DNA of 64,000 nucleotides, from the NCBI GenBank assembly GCA_024280335.1, contig JAJRQI010000012.1:1-64000 (forward strand). The letters are read 5' to 3'. The stretch is from Deltaproteobacteria bacterium. Lineage in GTDB: Bacteria; Desulfobacterota; Desulfuromonadia; Desulfuromonadales; Geopsychrobacteraceae. The notes beneath the pieces were generated by a model that saw only the letters and a program-made list of their open reading frames with translations, had not been told where the DNA came from and made no database searches. Of the stretch, positions 22,983 to 31,405 are shown one piece after another (the first letter of the stretch is position 1; each line of letters begins with the position of its first letter). A program made the translations under genes and the position numbers.

Positions 22983-25736
22983 TTAGCCGCCAGCAGGTTT
23001 TGTGGGGGATTCTGACGAGGGGGACAGCAGAAGCTGCTTGATGGTCCGGCAAAGGCTGTACAGGGGGTAGGGTTTCTGGATAAAGCCGACGGCCCCGGCA
23101 GCCAGAATCTCCTCGACCCGTGAATCCTGACGAAACCCGGAAGAGAGCAGCACCCTGACTTGCGGGTCGATGGTTTTGAGGGCAGCAAAGGTCTCTTTGC
23201 CCGACATGACCGGCATCACCAGGTCGAGCAACACGATCGCGATATCTCTGTAGTGTTTTTGATAGAGCGCAACCCCCTCCTCACCATTTTTGGCCACCAG
23301 CACCTGATAGCCGCATTCGGTTAAAATTTCGTCGGCGTTATTGCGCACCAGTTCTTCATCATCAACGACCAGAATCAGGCCTTCGCCCGGTTCAAGGGTT
23401 TCATCAACTGGCTCCTCCGCTCTGTCGCCGGTCGCATTTTGACCGACCGGCAGATAGAGCTGAAAGCTACTGCCGCGCCCCGGTTCCGACTGCACTTCGA
23501 TAAACCCCTGATGTTGCTTGATGATGTTATAGGCCATCGCCAGGCCGAGTCCGGAGCTGGTCCCCTTCGGCTTAGAGGTGAAAAAAGGCACGAAAATCTG
23601 TTCCAGAGTCGCCTCATCCATGCCGACTCCGCTGTCATTGATGGAGATTTTCCAGAAATCCCGCCGGTCGGTTTTTCGCTCGGCGGAGACTTTTTCGACC
23701 CTGACAGTCAGGGTTCCGCCCCAGGCTTCCCCCTTCGGACGCATGGAGGTCATGGCATGAGCAGCATTGATACAAAGGTTCAGAAACACCTGCTCCAGAC
23801 TGTTGGCATCGGCATCGACCGGGATACTGCTGTCGATCTGCACTTCGATCCGGATCGACTTGTCGAAGGAATTTTCGGCCATCTGACAGACCTGCTGCAT
23901 GACCTGACGCAGATCGACAGAGGTAAACTGCAGGTCATGTTTTCTGGACAGGGTCAGCAGCTGATTGACAATATCCCTGGCCCGCAGCGCAGTATTCGTG
24001 ACGGTATCCAGATGCTTGAAGAGGGTTTCGTCCGTGATCGTCTGGCCTTTCTCCCGTTTCAGTTTCAACAGCGAGATGGTGCCCAGAATTCCGGCCAGGA
24101 TATCATTGAAATCGTGGGCAATGCCGCCGGCCAGGGTGCCGACCGACTCCATTTTCTGGGCCTGCTGAAGTTCCAGTTCGGCACGGCGGACTTCAGTGAT
24201 GTCACGGGCTTCGGCAAGGATATAGATAATCCGGCGATCATCGTCCAGCACCGGTTTTAACGAGATATCGAAATAAGCCTCGCGGATTTCCGTACTGTAG
24301 ACTTCAAAGCGGGCGGTATTGCCGGTGCGGGCGACCGCAAGGCCCTCTTGCAGTTGCGCGACCAAGGTTGCTGAATGGCTCCACCAGGGGGTCTCCCAGA
24401 AAGGAATCCCGAGAACTTCTGCTTCTGAGAGGTTGCGAAAGTTGAGCGCGGTTTTATTGATTTTACGCAGCAGACCGTCTTGGTCGAGCAGGGCGATAAA
24501 CTGGAACGAGTGGTCAAACAGGGCGTGAAAGGTCTGCTCACTTTTACGCAACGCTTTTTCACCCCGCCTGCGTTCGCTTATTTCCGTGGTCAGCGCCAGA
24601 TGGTGTTCATTCTGTTTGGCGATAAACCGGTTGAGATAGCCGGCCAGCTTGCCGACCTCATCGTCATTGAAGCGGCCGCCGATCGGTTGGACATCGCCGG
24701 GGGCCTGATCCTTGAAATGGGCAATCAGCGATTTCAGCGGATTGGTGATCAGGGTACTGAGCCCGTAGCTAGCCAGCAGAACCAGAATAAAGCAGACAGC
24801 AACGATCAGCAGAAAGGTTCTTTGGATGCTGACCAGCGGGCGATACAGCTCATCCAGATAGGCGGAAGAACCGACCACCCAGCCGTAGTCCGCAAGGTAA
24901 TTGACGATCGAGATCTTTTCTCGGGGGGCCTCTTCACCCCGGTTCTGCCAGCGGTAATAGATGGTGCCCTGTTTGCGATTGATGATTCTTTCAACCGTGG
25001 CGATCGCTTTTTGGGTCAGGCCGGAGTTGTAAAGGTTGCCGGTCAGCTTCGGATGATAGATGTAATCGCCGCTGGTGCTGACGATGAAAGGGTAGCCGGT
25101 GCCGCCGAATTTGACCTGGGCCAGAGATTTGCGGAGATTATCGATATCGATCAGGTGGGAGAATTCACTCTTGTAGGCCGATGCGGAGATGATCCAGTCC
25201 CAGGGTTTGAAATAGGCCATGTAGAGCGCCTTGTCTCTTTTTTTCGGTTCCCCGGGGTTTTTCCAGCGGTATTCCATGTAGCCGGTCTTCAGGCGGACCT
25301 GCTCACGGATAAAACGGAATCCCAGGACATTGCTGCCCTGGACCTGTTTGTCCCGGTGAACCGGGACATTGCCCTGACTGTCGAGACAGTAGAGGTAGCC
25401 GGAACTGCCGATATCCTGCCGCAAAAGAAGTCTGGCCGCCAACTGTTTTGCTTCGGCCTCCGAATAGCGGCCGCGCAGGTATTCTTCGTAGATCCCGGTG
25501 ACCATCTCCAGCTGGGTTTCTGCGATCGAGCGGAGGTGGTTTTCGATCGAGGTGCTGGCCACCGTCTGGACCAGATTGGCGATCAGCGCGGTAGAATTGT
25601 TCAGTTCGCTGTGAATTGTCGCTGTCAGCGCCGTTTCGGTGTTTGTGTAAAAGGTAAAAAAACTGGTCGACAGGGCGATCAGAATCAGTAGAGAAAACGA
25701 GAGATACAGTTTATTGCGTATCGAGAGTGGTTGCAT
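22983..25736 (-). CDS. Cache-PAS hybrid histidine kinase with C-terminal receiver
   Basis: A 917-residue membrane hybrid kinase. TM1 (about 10-30) is followed by a double Cache extracellular sensor (about 35-310: 'GSSGYLYCLDSQGNVPVH', 'GGTGYPFIVSTSGDYIYHPK'), TM2 (about 312-335), HAMP, a PAS domain ('FHALFDHSFQFIALLDQDG'), a HisKA domain with 'GGIAHDFNDILAGILG', an HATPase with 'LGLAMAYNIIKQHQG' and a receiver with 'AIVLLDLVMPVMSGKETF'. The frame extends 37 codons upstream of the chosen ATG, but membrane topology begins cleanly at MQPLSIRNKLYL. No dedicated output protein is adjacent; the receiver may pass phosphate to an unlinked partner. Ligand probably a small organic acid or similar, not shown. 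Confidence 0.9.
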   Translation of the reverse strand: MQPLSIRNKLYLSFSLLILIALSTSFFTFYTNTETALTATIHSELNNSTALIANLVQTVASTSIENHLRSIAETQLEMVTGIYEEYLRGRYSEAEAKQLAARLLLRQDIGSSGYLYCLDSQGNVPVHRDKQVQGSNVLGFRFIREQVRLKTGYMEYRWKNPGEPKKRDKALYMAYFKPWDWIISASAYKSEFSHLIDIDNLRKSLAQVKFGGTGYPFIVSTSGDYIYHPKLTGNLYNSGLTQKAIATVERIINRKQGTIYYRWQNRGEEAPREKISIVNYLADYGWVVGSSAYLDELYRPLVSIQRTFLLIVAVCFILVLLASYGLSTLITNPLKSLIAHFKDQAPGDVQPIGGRFNDDEVGKLAGYLNRFIAKQNEHHLALTTEISERRRGEKALRKSEQTFHALFDHSFQFIALLDQDGLLRKINKTALNFRNLSEAEVLGIPFWETPWWSHSATLVAQLQEGLAVARTGNTARFEVYSTEIREAYFDISLKPVLDDDRRIIYILAEARDITEVRRAELELQQAQKMESVGTLAGGIAHDFNDILAGILGTISLLKLKREKGQTITDETLFKHLDTVTNTALRARDIVNQLLTLSRKHDLQFTSVDLRQVMQQVCQMAENSFDKSIRIEVQIDSSIPVDADANSLEQVFLNLCINAAHAMTSMRPKGEAWGGTLTVRVEKVSAERKTDRRDFWKISINDSGVGMDEATLEQIFVPFFTSKPKGTSSGLGLAMAYNIIKQHQGFIEVQSEPGRGSSFQLYLPVGQNATGDRAEEPVDETLEPGEGLILVVDDEELVRNNADEILTECGYQVLVAKNGEEGVALYQKHYRDIAIVLLDLVMPVMSGKETFAALKTIDPQVRVLLSSGFRQDSRVEEILAAGAVGFIQKPYPLYSLCRTIKQLLLSPSSESPTKPAGG

Positions 25737-25894
25737 ATAGTCTTTATTCCCCGTGGACCGTAAAATGTCAAGTGACGGAAAAACTTTCTTCGTCGCTGAG
25801 CGGCATTTAGTAAAGTAATATTCGACAGTTTGGGCCGAACACAGCAAGTCTGGTCAAGATTATCAAGGATGTTGAACCTGACGGAGGCAAGTGA

Positions 25895-26356
25895 ATGAAC
25901 TACTGGTTGATGAAATCGGAACCGAACGCTTTCAGTATCGACGATCTGCAGCAGATGCCGCAACAAACCGAGCATTGGGACGGGGTCCGCAACTATCAGG
26001 CGCGCAACATGATGCGTGATGAAATGCGGGTTGGTGATCTGCTGTTTTTTTACCACTCCAACTGCAAGGTACCGGGGATCGTCGGCCTGATGGAGGTGGT
26101 GCACGAAAGCTATCCCGACCACACCGCCTTCGATCCTCAGGACAAGCATTTCGATCCGAAAAGTGATCCGGCAAAACCGCGCTGGTTTATGGTTGACGTC
26201 AAGTATCTCCGTCACACCCGACGACTGATTTCGCTGGCGGAGTTGAAAGAGCAGGACGAGTTGGAAAGTATGCCGCTGCTGCGTAAGGGCAACCGCTTAT
26301 CGATCATGCCGGTTCGTCAGGAAGAATGGCAATATATTCTGCGGATTGAGGGCTAG
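25895..26356 (+). CDS. EVE domain protein
   Basis: A 153-residue single EVE domain: 'MNYWLMKSEPNAFSIDDL', 'TEHWDGVRNYQARNMMRDEMRVGDLLFFYHSN' features, 'GIVGLMEV', 'FDPKSDPAKPRWFMVDV' and 'MPLLRKGNRLSIMPV'. EVE domains are PUA-related and are thought to read modified bases in nucleic acids; thymocyte nuclear protein 1 is the eukaryotic relative. The length is that of stand-alone EVE proteins. It is divergent from the hybrid kinase and shares a 158-bp spacer. GGAGG precedes the ATG. Confidence 0.9.
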   Translation: MNYWLMKSEPNAFSIDDLQQMPQQTEHWDGVRNYQARNMMRDEMRVGDLLFFYHSNCKVPGIVGLMEVVHESYPDHTAFDPQDKHFDPKSDPAKPRWFMVDVKYLRHTRRLISLAELKEQDELESMPLLRKGNRLSIMPVRQEEWQYILRIEG

Positions 26357-26417
26357 CTACGGTTATTTTTATAGCGACACGCCAAGCTGTAGCCTATTGA
26401 AAATATGTAAATTTAAC

Positions 26418-26449
26418 CCGACATCCGGTCGTATTCACACCGATGTCGG
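26418..26449 (+). repeat. Hairpin CCGACATC...GATGTCGG after the EVE gene
   Basis: CCGACATCCGGT (26418-26429) pairs with ACCGATGTCGG (26439-26449) leaving one bulged C and a 9-base loop. It stands 62 bases past the EVE stop and about 90 bases before the small secreted protein. No U-run follows, so terminator or regulatory stem. Confidence 0.45.
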
Positions 26450-26537
26450 ATGAAACGGTCGTTTGAATTCGCTAGAGTGTAATCAACCGCAGGCCCGACC
26501 TGCTGTTGTTCCAGCCACCCGAACGAAGGAGGACGAC

Positions 26538-26849
26538 ATGAAAACCCTATCGGCATTACTGCTCGCCGGCCTGTTGCTGTTAACAGCCCCAAGTTTCACT
26601 CTAGCGCACGACAGAGCGCATCGCTCGGCCCCGCCGCAGAACTATGGGTGGGTGGGTGATCGCCACGAGCAAGGCAATTATTACCGTCACGATCGCAAGC
26701 CTCGCTGGGAACGCCGGGCAAAAAAGCATATCCGGCGACACCATCGCCGGCAGCGACAGTTTGCTCGGCGGCATTACCGGCCGCATTACATATCAGCTCC
26801 AGCAGTTGTCTACCCGGTTTCGCAGATCGTCTTTCAGCTCGGCTGGTAA
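26538..26849 (+). CDS. Small secreted His/Arg-rich protein
   Basis: A 103-residue protein with signal peptide MKTLSALLLAGLLLLTAPSF...LA, strong AAGGAGG site before the ATG, and a mature part very rich in His, Arg and Tyr ('HRSAPPQNYGWVGDRHEQG', 'RRAKKHIRRHHRRQRQFARR') ending in a short hydrophobic 'VVYPVSQIVFQLGW' tail. The composition suggests binding of metal, polyanion or heme at the cell surface, but no family was recognised. A longer frame from 26463 lacks the signal peptide start. Confidence 0.7.
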   Translation: MKTLSALLLAGLLLLTAPSFTLAHDRAHRSAPPQNYGWVGDRHEQGNYYRHDRKPRWERRAKKHIRRHHRRQRQFARRHYRPHYISAPAVVYPVSQIVFQLGW

Positions 26850-26882
26850 ACGATTTATTGTTCTATCACGCGGTAAAAACTA

Positions 26883-26896
26883 TGGACTTTAGTCCA
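26883..26896. repeat. Short hairpin TGGACT-TT-AGTCCA
   Basis: Perfect 6+6 inverted repeat 30 bases after the small secreted protein. It is one of a series of stem-loops between 26.88 and 27.11 kb that share an ACTTTCAGT-like centre. Confidence 0.45.
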
Positions 26897-26921
26897 AGCC
26901 TTTCAGGTGCTACTCATATTT

Positions 26922-26992
26922 CGTCATTCCCGCGAAGGCGGGAATCCAGTGGCTTTATGAGGCGTGGATCCCCGCATTCGCGAGGATGACGA
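26922..26992. repeat. Dispersed-type palindromic element (CGTCATTCCCGCG... type)
   Basis: Begins CGTCATTCCCGCGAAGGCGGG and ends GCGAGGATGACG, so the outer ends are inverted repeats and an inner CCCGC/GCGGG hairpin is present. From memory this sequence type recurs as an intergenic repeat in many bacterial genomes and is often mistranslated as MDPRIREDDD. It is about 71 bp and non-coding. Confidence 0.65.
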
Positions 26993-27032
26993 TCTTCGCT
27001 TCGCTTTAAGGGACTTTCAGTCCTCTCCGAAC

Positions 27033-27055
27033 ACTATGCACTTTCAGTGCATAGT
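27033..27055. repeat. Hairpin ACTATGCACT-TTC-AGTGCATAGT
   Basis: Perfect 10-bp stem with a 3-base loop followed by TTGTT. It could act as a terminator for plus-strand transcripts, or it is part of the local hairpin cluster. Confidence 0.55.
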
Positions 27056-27073
27056 TTGTTCAGTTCAAGTTGG

Positions 27074-27111
27074 TTTCAAGGGGCTATCCACACAGGAACA
27101 GTCCCTTGAAA
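27074..27111 (-). terminator. Hairpin downstream of the glutaredoxin gene
   Basis: TTTCAAGGGGCT pairs with AGTCCCTTGAAA (one G-T mismatch) around a 14-base loop, ending 5 bases from the stop of the glutaredoxin gene. Probable transcript end for that gene; the U-run is poor. Confidence 0.5.
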
Positions 27112-27115
27112 CCCT

Positions 27116-27718
27116 TCAGGGAGAGAGCGAACACTGCCCCCGTTCCGGGTTCGGCTCTACCTGTTCCTTAACCTGTTTTTGCAGCTCGTCCGCACCGCCG
27201 ATATACTGTCCGGCCAGCCAGATCTGCGGCACGGTGATCGGGGTCTTCGGTCCGACAATCGGTTTGATCCGAGCGAGCATTTCATAGAGCGCGCGCGGGC
27301 TTTCAACCACGTCATGATAAGTAAAATCGATGTCGGCGTGCTGCAGATAGACTTTTGCCCGCTGACAGTGCGGACAGTTCTGCTTGCCGAACAGCTGGTT
27401 CCCTTCGAGACCGGTTCGCTCGGCATGCGCGGCAATCACCGCCTGGGTCAACAGGCCGCGATTGAGCGCTTGCCCCTGACTGATCACCTTCCCCTCAACC
27501 AGCACAATCGGCGCATGCCAGCCACCCCTCTGCAGCGGCTGCCACCAGCAGCTCAGCCAGTCCTTGACCTCAAAATCGACGCTGACCCCCTGCAATTCAT
27601 TGGCAAAGGTATCCTTTAAAACATCCCGGGTCAGTGAGCATTCGCCGCAGGGGACCTTGATCCTGAGCGGTCCCCAAGCTCCGGCCCAGCGAAAGAGTTG
27701 TATTTTTACCGGTGGCAT
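27116..27718 (-). CDS. Glutaredoxin-domain protein with an additional N-terminal CxxC domain
   Basis: A 200-residue protein. The C-terminal part (about 105-190) is a glutaredoxin: 'LFGKQNCPHCQRAKVYLQHADIDFTYHDV' contains CPHC, 'TVPQIWLAGQYIGGADELQ' contains the cis-Pro and GG motifs, shown only in fragments. The N-terminal part (1-95) contains 'PCGECSLTRDVL' with a CGEC pair, and 'APIVLVEGKVISQGQALN' that resembles a thioredoxin-like sheet end. Two redox motifs suggest intramolecular disulfide relay. Start: ATG 27718 has AAGGAG; a longer frame to 27781 does not. It is divergent from prkA. Confidence 0.8.
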   Translation of the reverse strand: MPPVKIQLFRWAGAWGPLRIKVPCGECSLTRDVLKDTFANELQGVSVDFEVKDWLSCWWQPLQRGGWHAPIVLVEGKVISQGQALNRGLLTQAVIAAHAERTGLEGNQLFGKQNCPHCQRAKVYLQHADIDFTYHDVVESPRALYEMLARIKPIVGPKTPITVPQIWLAGQYIGGADELQKQVKEQVEPNPERGQCSLSP

Positions 27719-27867
27719 AGTCAACTCCTTTGTAAGTACCTGCGTAAACGATTCAGCTTCAGTATAACAAGCCGACGTCAAAAGAATTTTCCCTTAGCGG
27801 CGAGCTGGAGATTACAAAATTTTTATGGAATATTCCGGCCCGGTACGGAAAAATGTAAAATTCCCGT

Positions 27868-27873
27868 TATAAT
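27868..27873 (+). promoter_or_regulatory. Candidate -10 box of the prkA operon
   Basis: TATAAT, a perfect -10 hexamer, about 50 bases ahead of the prkA ATG. The -35 region at 27845-27850 (ACGGAA) is poor, as could suit a stationary-phase (RpoS) or activated promoter. A GGAATATTCC palindrome (27828-27837) lies about 30 bases upstream. Confidence 0.35.
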
Positions 27874-27923
27874 TTTTGAACGCTCCGACAAATTCTGAAA
27901 ATCACCCACGGGAAGGTTGAGCC

Positions 27924-29996
27924 ATGGCACAAACGCGAAACAGAAAAGAGGACTTATCGCTAAAAGCGCACCTGTTGGCAGTTAAACAAGGCAAGCGCTG
28001 TTTTGAAAATGCATTTCAAGCGGTGGCGCGGATGATTCTGGCGCAGCCGATCAACAAAGTGGTGGTCAACGGCCGCCCGACCTACGATTTTGAGATTTTC
28101 CGCAGCGGCGCAAAACATGCCATCGGCATGTATGAAGAGATCAACAGTTTCGTCTCCTTTGTCAAGGATGCCGCCGAAGGCGGCTCGTCAAAGGAGATGG
28201 CCTACGTGCTGGTCGGCGAACCGGGCAATGGCAAAACATTTTTTGTCGAATATCTCTGTGCCAAATACCGTGATTTTCTCACTCAGCCGGAAAATCGTAA
28301 ATACACTTTCCGTTTTATCGGCATGGATCAACTCGGCAGTTATGGACGGATCGCCACCATCGAGTCGCAGACCTATGAAGACCCGTTGATTCTGGCGATG
28401 AACCTGGGCGAAACCAAGGCGCAAAGTCAGGAGCTGCTGGCAAAAAATTATGTTTTCAAGGATGCGCAGATCGAGAAGTTTTACGAGAATTATCGACCGC
28501 TCGGTGCCTGCAGTGCCTACATGTTGGACGACCTGCGTAAGTTCACCGGCGGCAAACTGGAGGATGTCCTCAAACATATCGAGATCATTTCGGTGCCGCT
28601 GACCGAGAGCCTGGGCACGGTCACCGGCAAGTACGCGGCCAAGGACAAGATCACCTCAAGCGCCGTCGATCTGCTCGGCGAAGAGTCGATCCAGCGGCTG
28701 CTGCACATCACCGACACCAACAATCCCTACCGCTTCGATCTGCGCCGCGGCGCCCTGGCACGGGTGGCCGGCGGCGGAATTCACTTCTCCGACGAGATTT
28801 ACAAGAACAAGAAGGATCTTGTCCAGGTCTATCTGGGGGTCATTCAGAACCGCCTGATCGAGACCGACGGCTACAAGTGGCCGATCGACACCCTGATCAT
28901 CGCCACCAGCAACAATGCCGAGTTCAACCGTTTTCTGGCGGAAAAAGAGGAAGCACCGATCATCGACCGCTGCCGGATCTGCTATTTCTCGCACAACACC
29001 AACTACCTGATGCAGAAGGAGCTGACCGATTACGCCATCGGCAGCGAAACCAAAACCACCCTGACCGGGCAGACGCTGCACCAGGATCCCAATCTCAACT
29101 ACGCCGCCAGTGTCGCAGTAACCTTGACCCGTCTGCCGCGCAGCGAAAAGCTGACCCCGATCGAAACCATGAAGCTGGCTGCCGGGGAGGTGGCGGGAGA
29201 AAAGAGTATCAAGACCCTGGCCGAAGTGATCGATATTCTCAACCAGGAACCGGATATCACCAAGCGTTTCGGCCAGAAAGGGCTTGGTCACCGGAATCTG
29301 GGGCGGGCGGTGCAGTTGATCGTCGAAGGGACCGAGACCAACGAAGGCCAGTGTATGTTCGCCTACGACATCTTCAAGGCCGTGGAACGGGTGATTCTTG
29401 ATTATGTGTCCGACAATAACAGTCGTGCCAAGTATCTGGATGATTTGGAACTGTCGAAGGGGCTGTACCGCGAACGGATTATGACCGAGATGTTCAACGC
29501 CTATATGGACGAGCCGCAGGCGATCCGCAAAGACGTGATGAATTATGTCAACATGGTCATCGGCATCGACGCAGAGAATCTCGGCCCGGACAAGATGTGG
29601 AAATACCGCGATCCGCAAACCGGCGAGCTGCGAGCGTTAAAGATCGATCAGCGCTTCATTCAGAGCGTTGAAGAGCGGCTGGGGTTGAAAACCGAGGAGC
29701 AGCGCGACACCTTCCGCACCGCAATCCGTAAAATCTATGGCCAGAAAATCTCTGTTGACGCCGAGTACGATTTCATGGACAACCTCGAACTGGTCAAGGC
29801 GGTCACCGATGTCCGTTTGAAGAGCGACATCGCCGGGGCCGGTTCGCTGGTCGGGGCGCTGGCCAACCGCACCAACGAAGAGAATCAGAAACTCTACGAC
29901 CGGATGATCGACACCATGCTCGGTCAACTCGGTTATTGCCGCACCTGTGCGCAGAAAACCATCGAGTATTTCTGCACCCAGGAAGATGATGGCTGA
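27924..29996 (+). CDS. prkA: PrkA-family AAA+/serine protein kinase (YeaG-like)
   Basis: A 690-residue protein of the PrkA family. The AAA+ core has Walker A 'VGEPGNGKTFFVEYL' (about 96-110), and later 'HFSDEIYKNKKDLVQVYLGVIQNRLIET' and 'IATSNNAEFNRFL' motifs of the sensor region. The C-terminal PrkA domain (about 430-690) ends in 'YCRTCAQKTIEYFCTQ', a cysteine cluster that could bind metal. PrkA/YeaG proteins act with YeaH and SpoVR in starvation or stress responses; kinase and ATP-dependent protease activities have both been proposed. First gene of a four-gene operon. Confidence 0.92.
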   Translation: MAQTRNRKEDLSLKAHLLAVKQGKRCFENAFQAVARMILAQPINKVVVNGRPTYDFEIFRSGAKHAIGMYEEINSFVSFVKDAAEGGSSKEMAYVLVGEPGNGKTFFVEYLCAKYRDFLTQPENRKYTFRFIGMDQLGSYGRIATIESQTYEDPLILAMNLGETKAQSQELLAKNYVFKDAQIEKFYENYRPLGACSAYMLDDLRKFTGGKLEDVLKHIEIISVPLTESLGTVTGKYAAKDKITSSAVDLLGEESIQRLLHITDTNNPYRFDLRRGALARVAGGGIHFSDEIYKNKKDLVQVYLGVIQNRLIETDGYKWPIDTLIIATSNNAEFNRFLAEKEEAPIIDRCRICYFSHNTNYLMQKELTDYAIGSETKTTLTGQTLHQDPNLNYAASVAVTLTRLPRSEKLTPIETMKLAAGEVAGEKSIKTLAEVIDILNQEPDITKRFGQKGLGHRNLGRAVQLIVEGTETNEGQCMFAYDIFKAVERVILDYVSDNNSRAKYLDDLELSKGLYRERIMTEMFNAYMDEPQAIRKDVMNYVNMVIGIDAENLGPDKMWKYRDPQTGELRALKIDQRFIQSVEERLGLKTEEQRDTFRTAIRKIYGQKISVDAEYDFMDNLELVKAVTDVRLKSDIAGAGSLVGALANRTNEENQKLYDRMIDTMLGQLGYCRTCAQKTIEYFCTQEDDG

Positions 29997-30004
29997 AAGC
30001 AACT

Positions 30005-31387
30005 ATGAGTCGTGAGCGCAGGGAGACATATTTTCGCCAGTTACAGCAGCAAGGACGGCTGACCGGGCAGCTTGAAGCAGCCCGCCAAGAGCTGCAGGAC
30101 GAACGTCTGCATCTGCCGGCCGAACCGAAATGTGACCATAAACTGCTGCCGCTGGCCGACCTGTACAGCAGCAACGATTTCGCCATGCTGCAGAATCTGG
30201 AGCCGGGCAAGGGACCGCTGCTCAGCAGCATCCGCAGTATCGATGACCTGCTCGAACGGGATCGGCTGCGTGAACAGGATGGTTTTCCGCGCAAAATCAA
30301 GGTCGGCAAGCTGGTCAAGCCGGGGCGCGGTTCTCAGGACAAAGTGGTGGTGGTACCGACCACCGTCGAGGAAAAGTTCATCCACGACAACCGTTTTCTC
30401 CAGCAGGAAGAGAGCGGCGGCGGGGGCGGCGGCCACGGCGAGGGTGAGGAAGGCGAAGTGATCGGCGAACAACCGGTCCACCAGGAAGGCGAGGGTGAAG
30501 GCAGCGGAGCTGGGCAGGGCGAGGGCGGTTCCCATGAGATGGATGCCACCGCCTACGATCTGGGCCGCATCCTGACCGAAAAATTCCAGCTGCCGAACCT
30601 CAAAGAAAAGGGCAAGAAGCGTTCCCTGACCCGTTACGTCTATGATCTGACCGACAAGAATCGCGGCTTCGGTCAAGTCCTCGACAAAAAAGCCACCTTG
30701 CGGCAGATCGTCAAAACCAATATCGCACTGGATAACCTGCCCGACGTCAGCGATATAGATCCGACCCGCTTTTTGATAGCGCCCCGGGACAAGATCTACC
30801 GCATCCTCTCGCGCGAGAAGGACTACGAATCACAGGCGCTGGTTTTCTTCATCCGCGATTACTCAGGTTCAATGGCCGGCAAGGCCACCGAACTGGTGGT
30901 CACCCAGCATATTCTTATCTACAGCTGGCTGCTCTACCAGTACGGCGGCCAGGTCGAAACCCGCTTTTTGCTGCATGACACCGAAGCGACCGAGGTCAAG
31001 GATTTTTACACCTACTACAATTCGCGGGTGGCCGGCGGAACCCAGGTCGCGGCAGGCTATCGTCTGATCAACAAGATTGTCGAAGAAGAGAGTCTGGCCG
31101 CCGACTACAACATCTACGTCTTCCACGGCACCGACGGCGACGACTGGGATCGCGAAGGGCGCGAAACGCTGCCGGAGCTGAAAAAGATGCTCGACTATGC
31201 CAGCCGGATCGGCATCACCATCGCCGAGCACAACTACGCCAGTCCCGGCGGCACCGAGGTAGAAAACTACCTGAAGCGCTCCGGGCTGCTGGAACAAGCC
31301 GAGGATCTGCTGCGTCTCGACAGTATGAAAGAGGATGTGCCGGAAGAGCGATTGATCGAAGGAATCCGCAAACTGGTGTCCGAATAG
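30005..31387 (+). CDS. YeaH/YhbH-type DUF444 protein
   Basis: A 460-residue DUF444 protein, the usual partner of PrkA. Central region 'ALVFFIRDYSGSMAGKATELVV' is a von Willebrand A-like MIDAS motif (DxSxS: DYSGS). Before it lies a Gly/Glu-rich linker (about residues 137-175: 'ESGGGGGGHGEGEEGEV', 'QEGEGEGSGAGQGEGG'). The tail has 'YNIYVFHGTDGDDWDREG'. It starts 8 bases after prkA and is followed by spoVR after 18 bases. Function is known only by association with PrkA-dependent stress signalling. Confidence 0.92.
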   Translation: MSRERRETYFRQLQQQGRLTGQLEAARQELQDERLHLPAEPKCDHKLLPLADLYSSNDFAMLQNLEPGKGPLLSSIRSIDDLLERDRLREQDGFPRKIKVGKLVKPGRGSQDKVVVVPTTVEEKFIHDNRFLQQEESGGGGGGHGEGEEGEVIGEQPVHQEGEGEGSGAGQGEGGSHEMDATAYDLGRILTEKFQLPNLKEKGKKRSLTRYVYDLTDKNRGFGQVLDKKATLRQIVKTNIALDNLPDVSDIDPTRFLIAPRDKIYRILSREKDYESQALVFFIRDYSGSMAGKATELVVTQHILIYSWLLYQYGGQVETRFLLHDTEATEVKDFYTYYNSRVAGGTQVAAGYRLINKIVEEESLAADYNIYVFHGTDGDDWDREGRETLPELKKMLDYASRIGITIAEHNYASPGGTEVENYLKRSGLLEQAEDLLRLDSMKEDVPEERLIEGIRKLVSE

Positions 31388-31405
31388 GCCCGGAAAAGGT
31401 CATTT

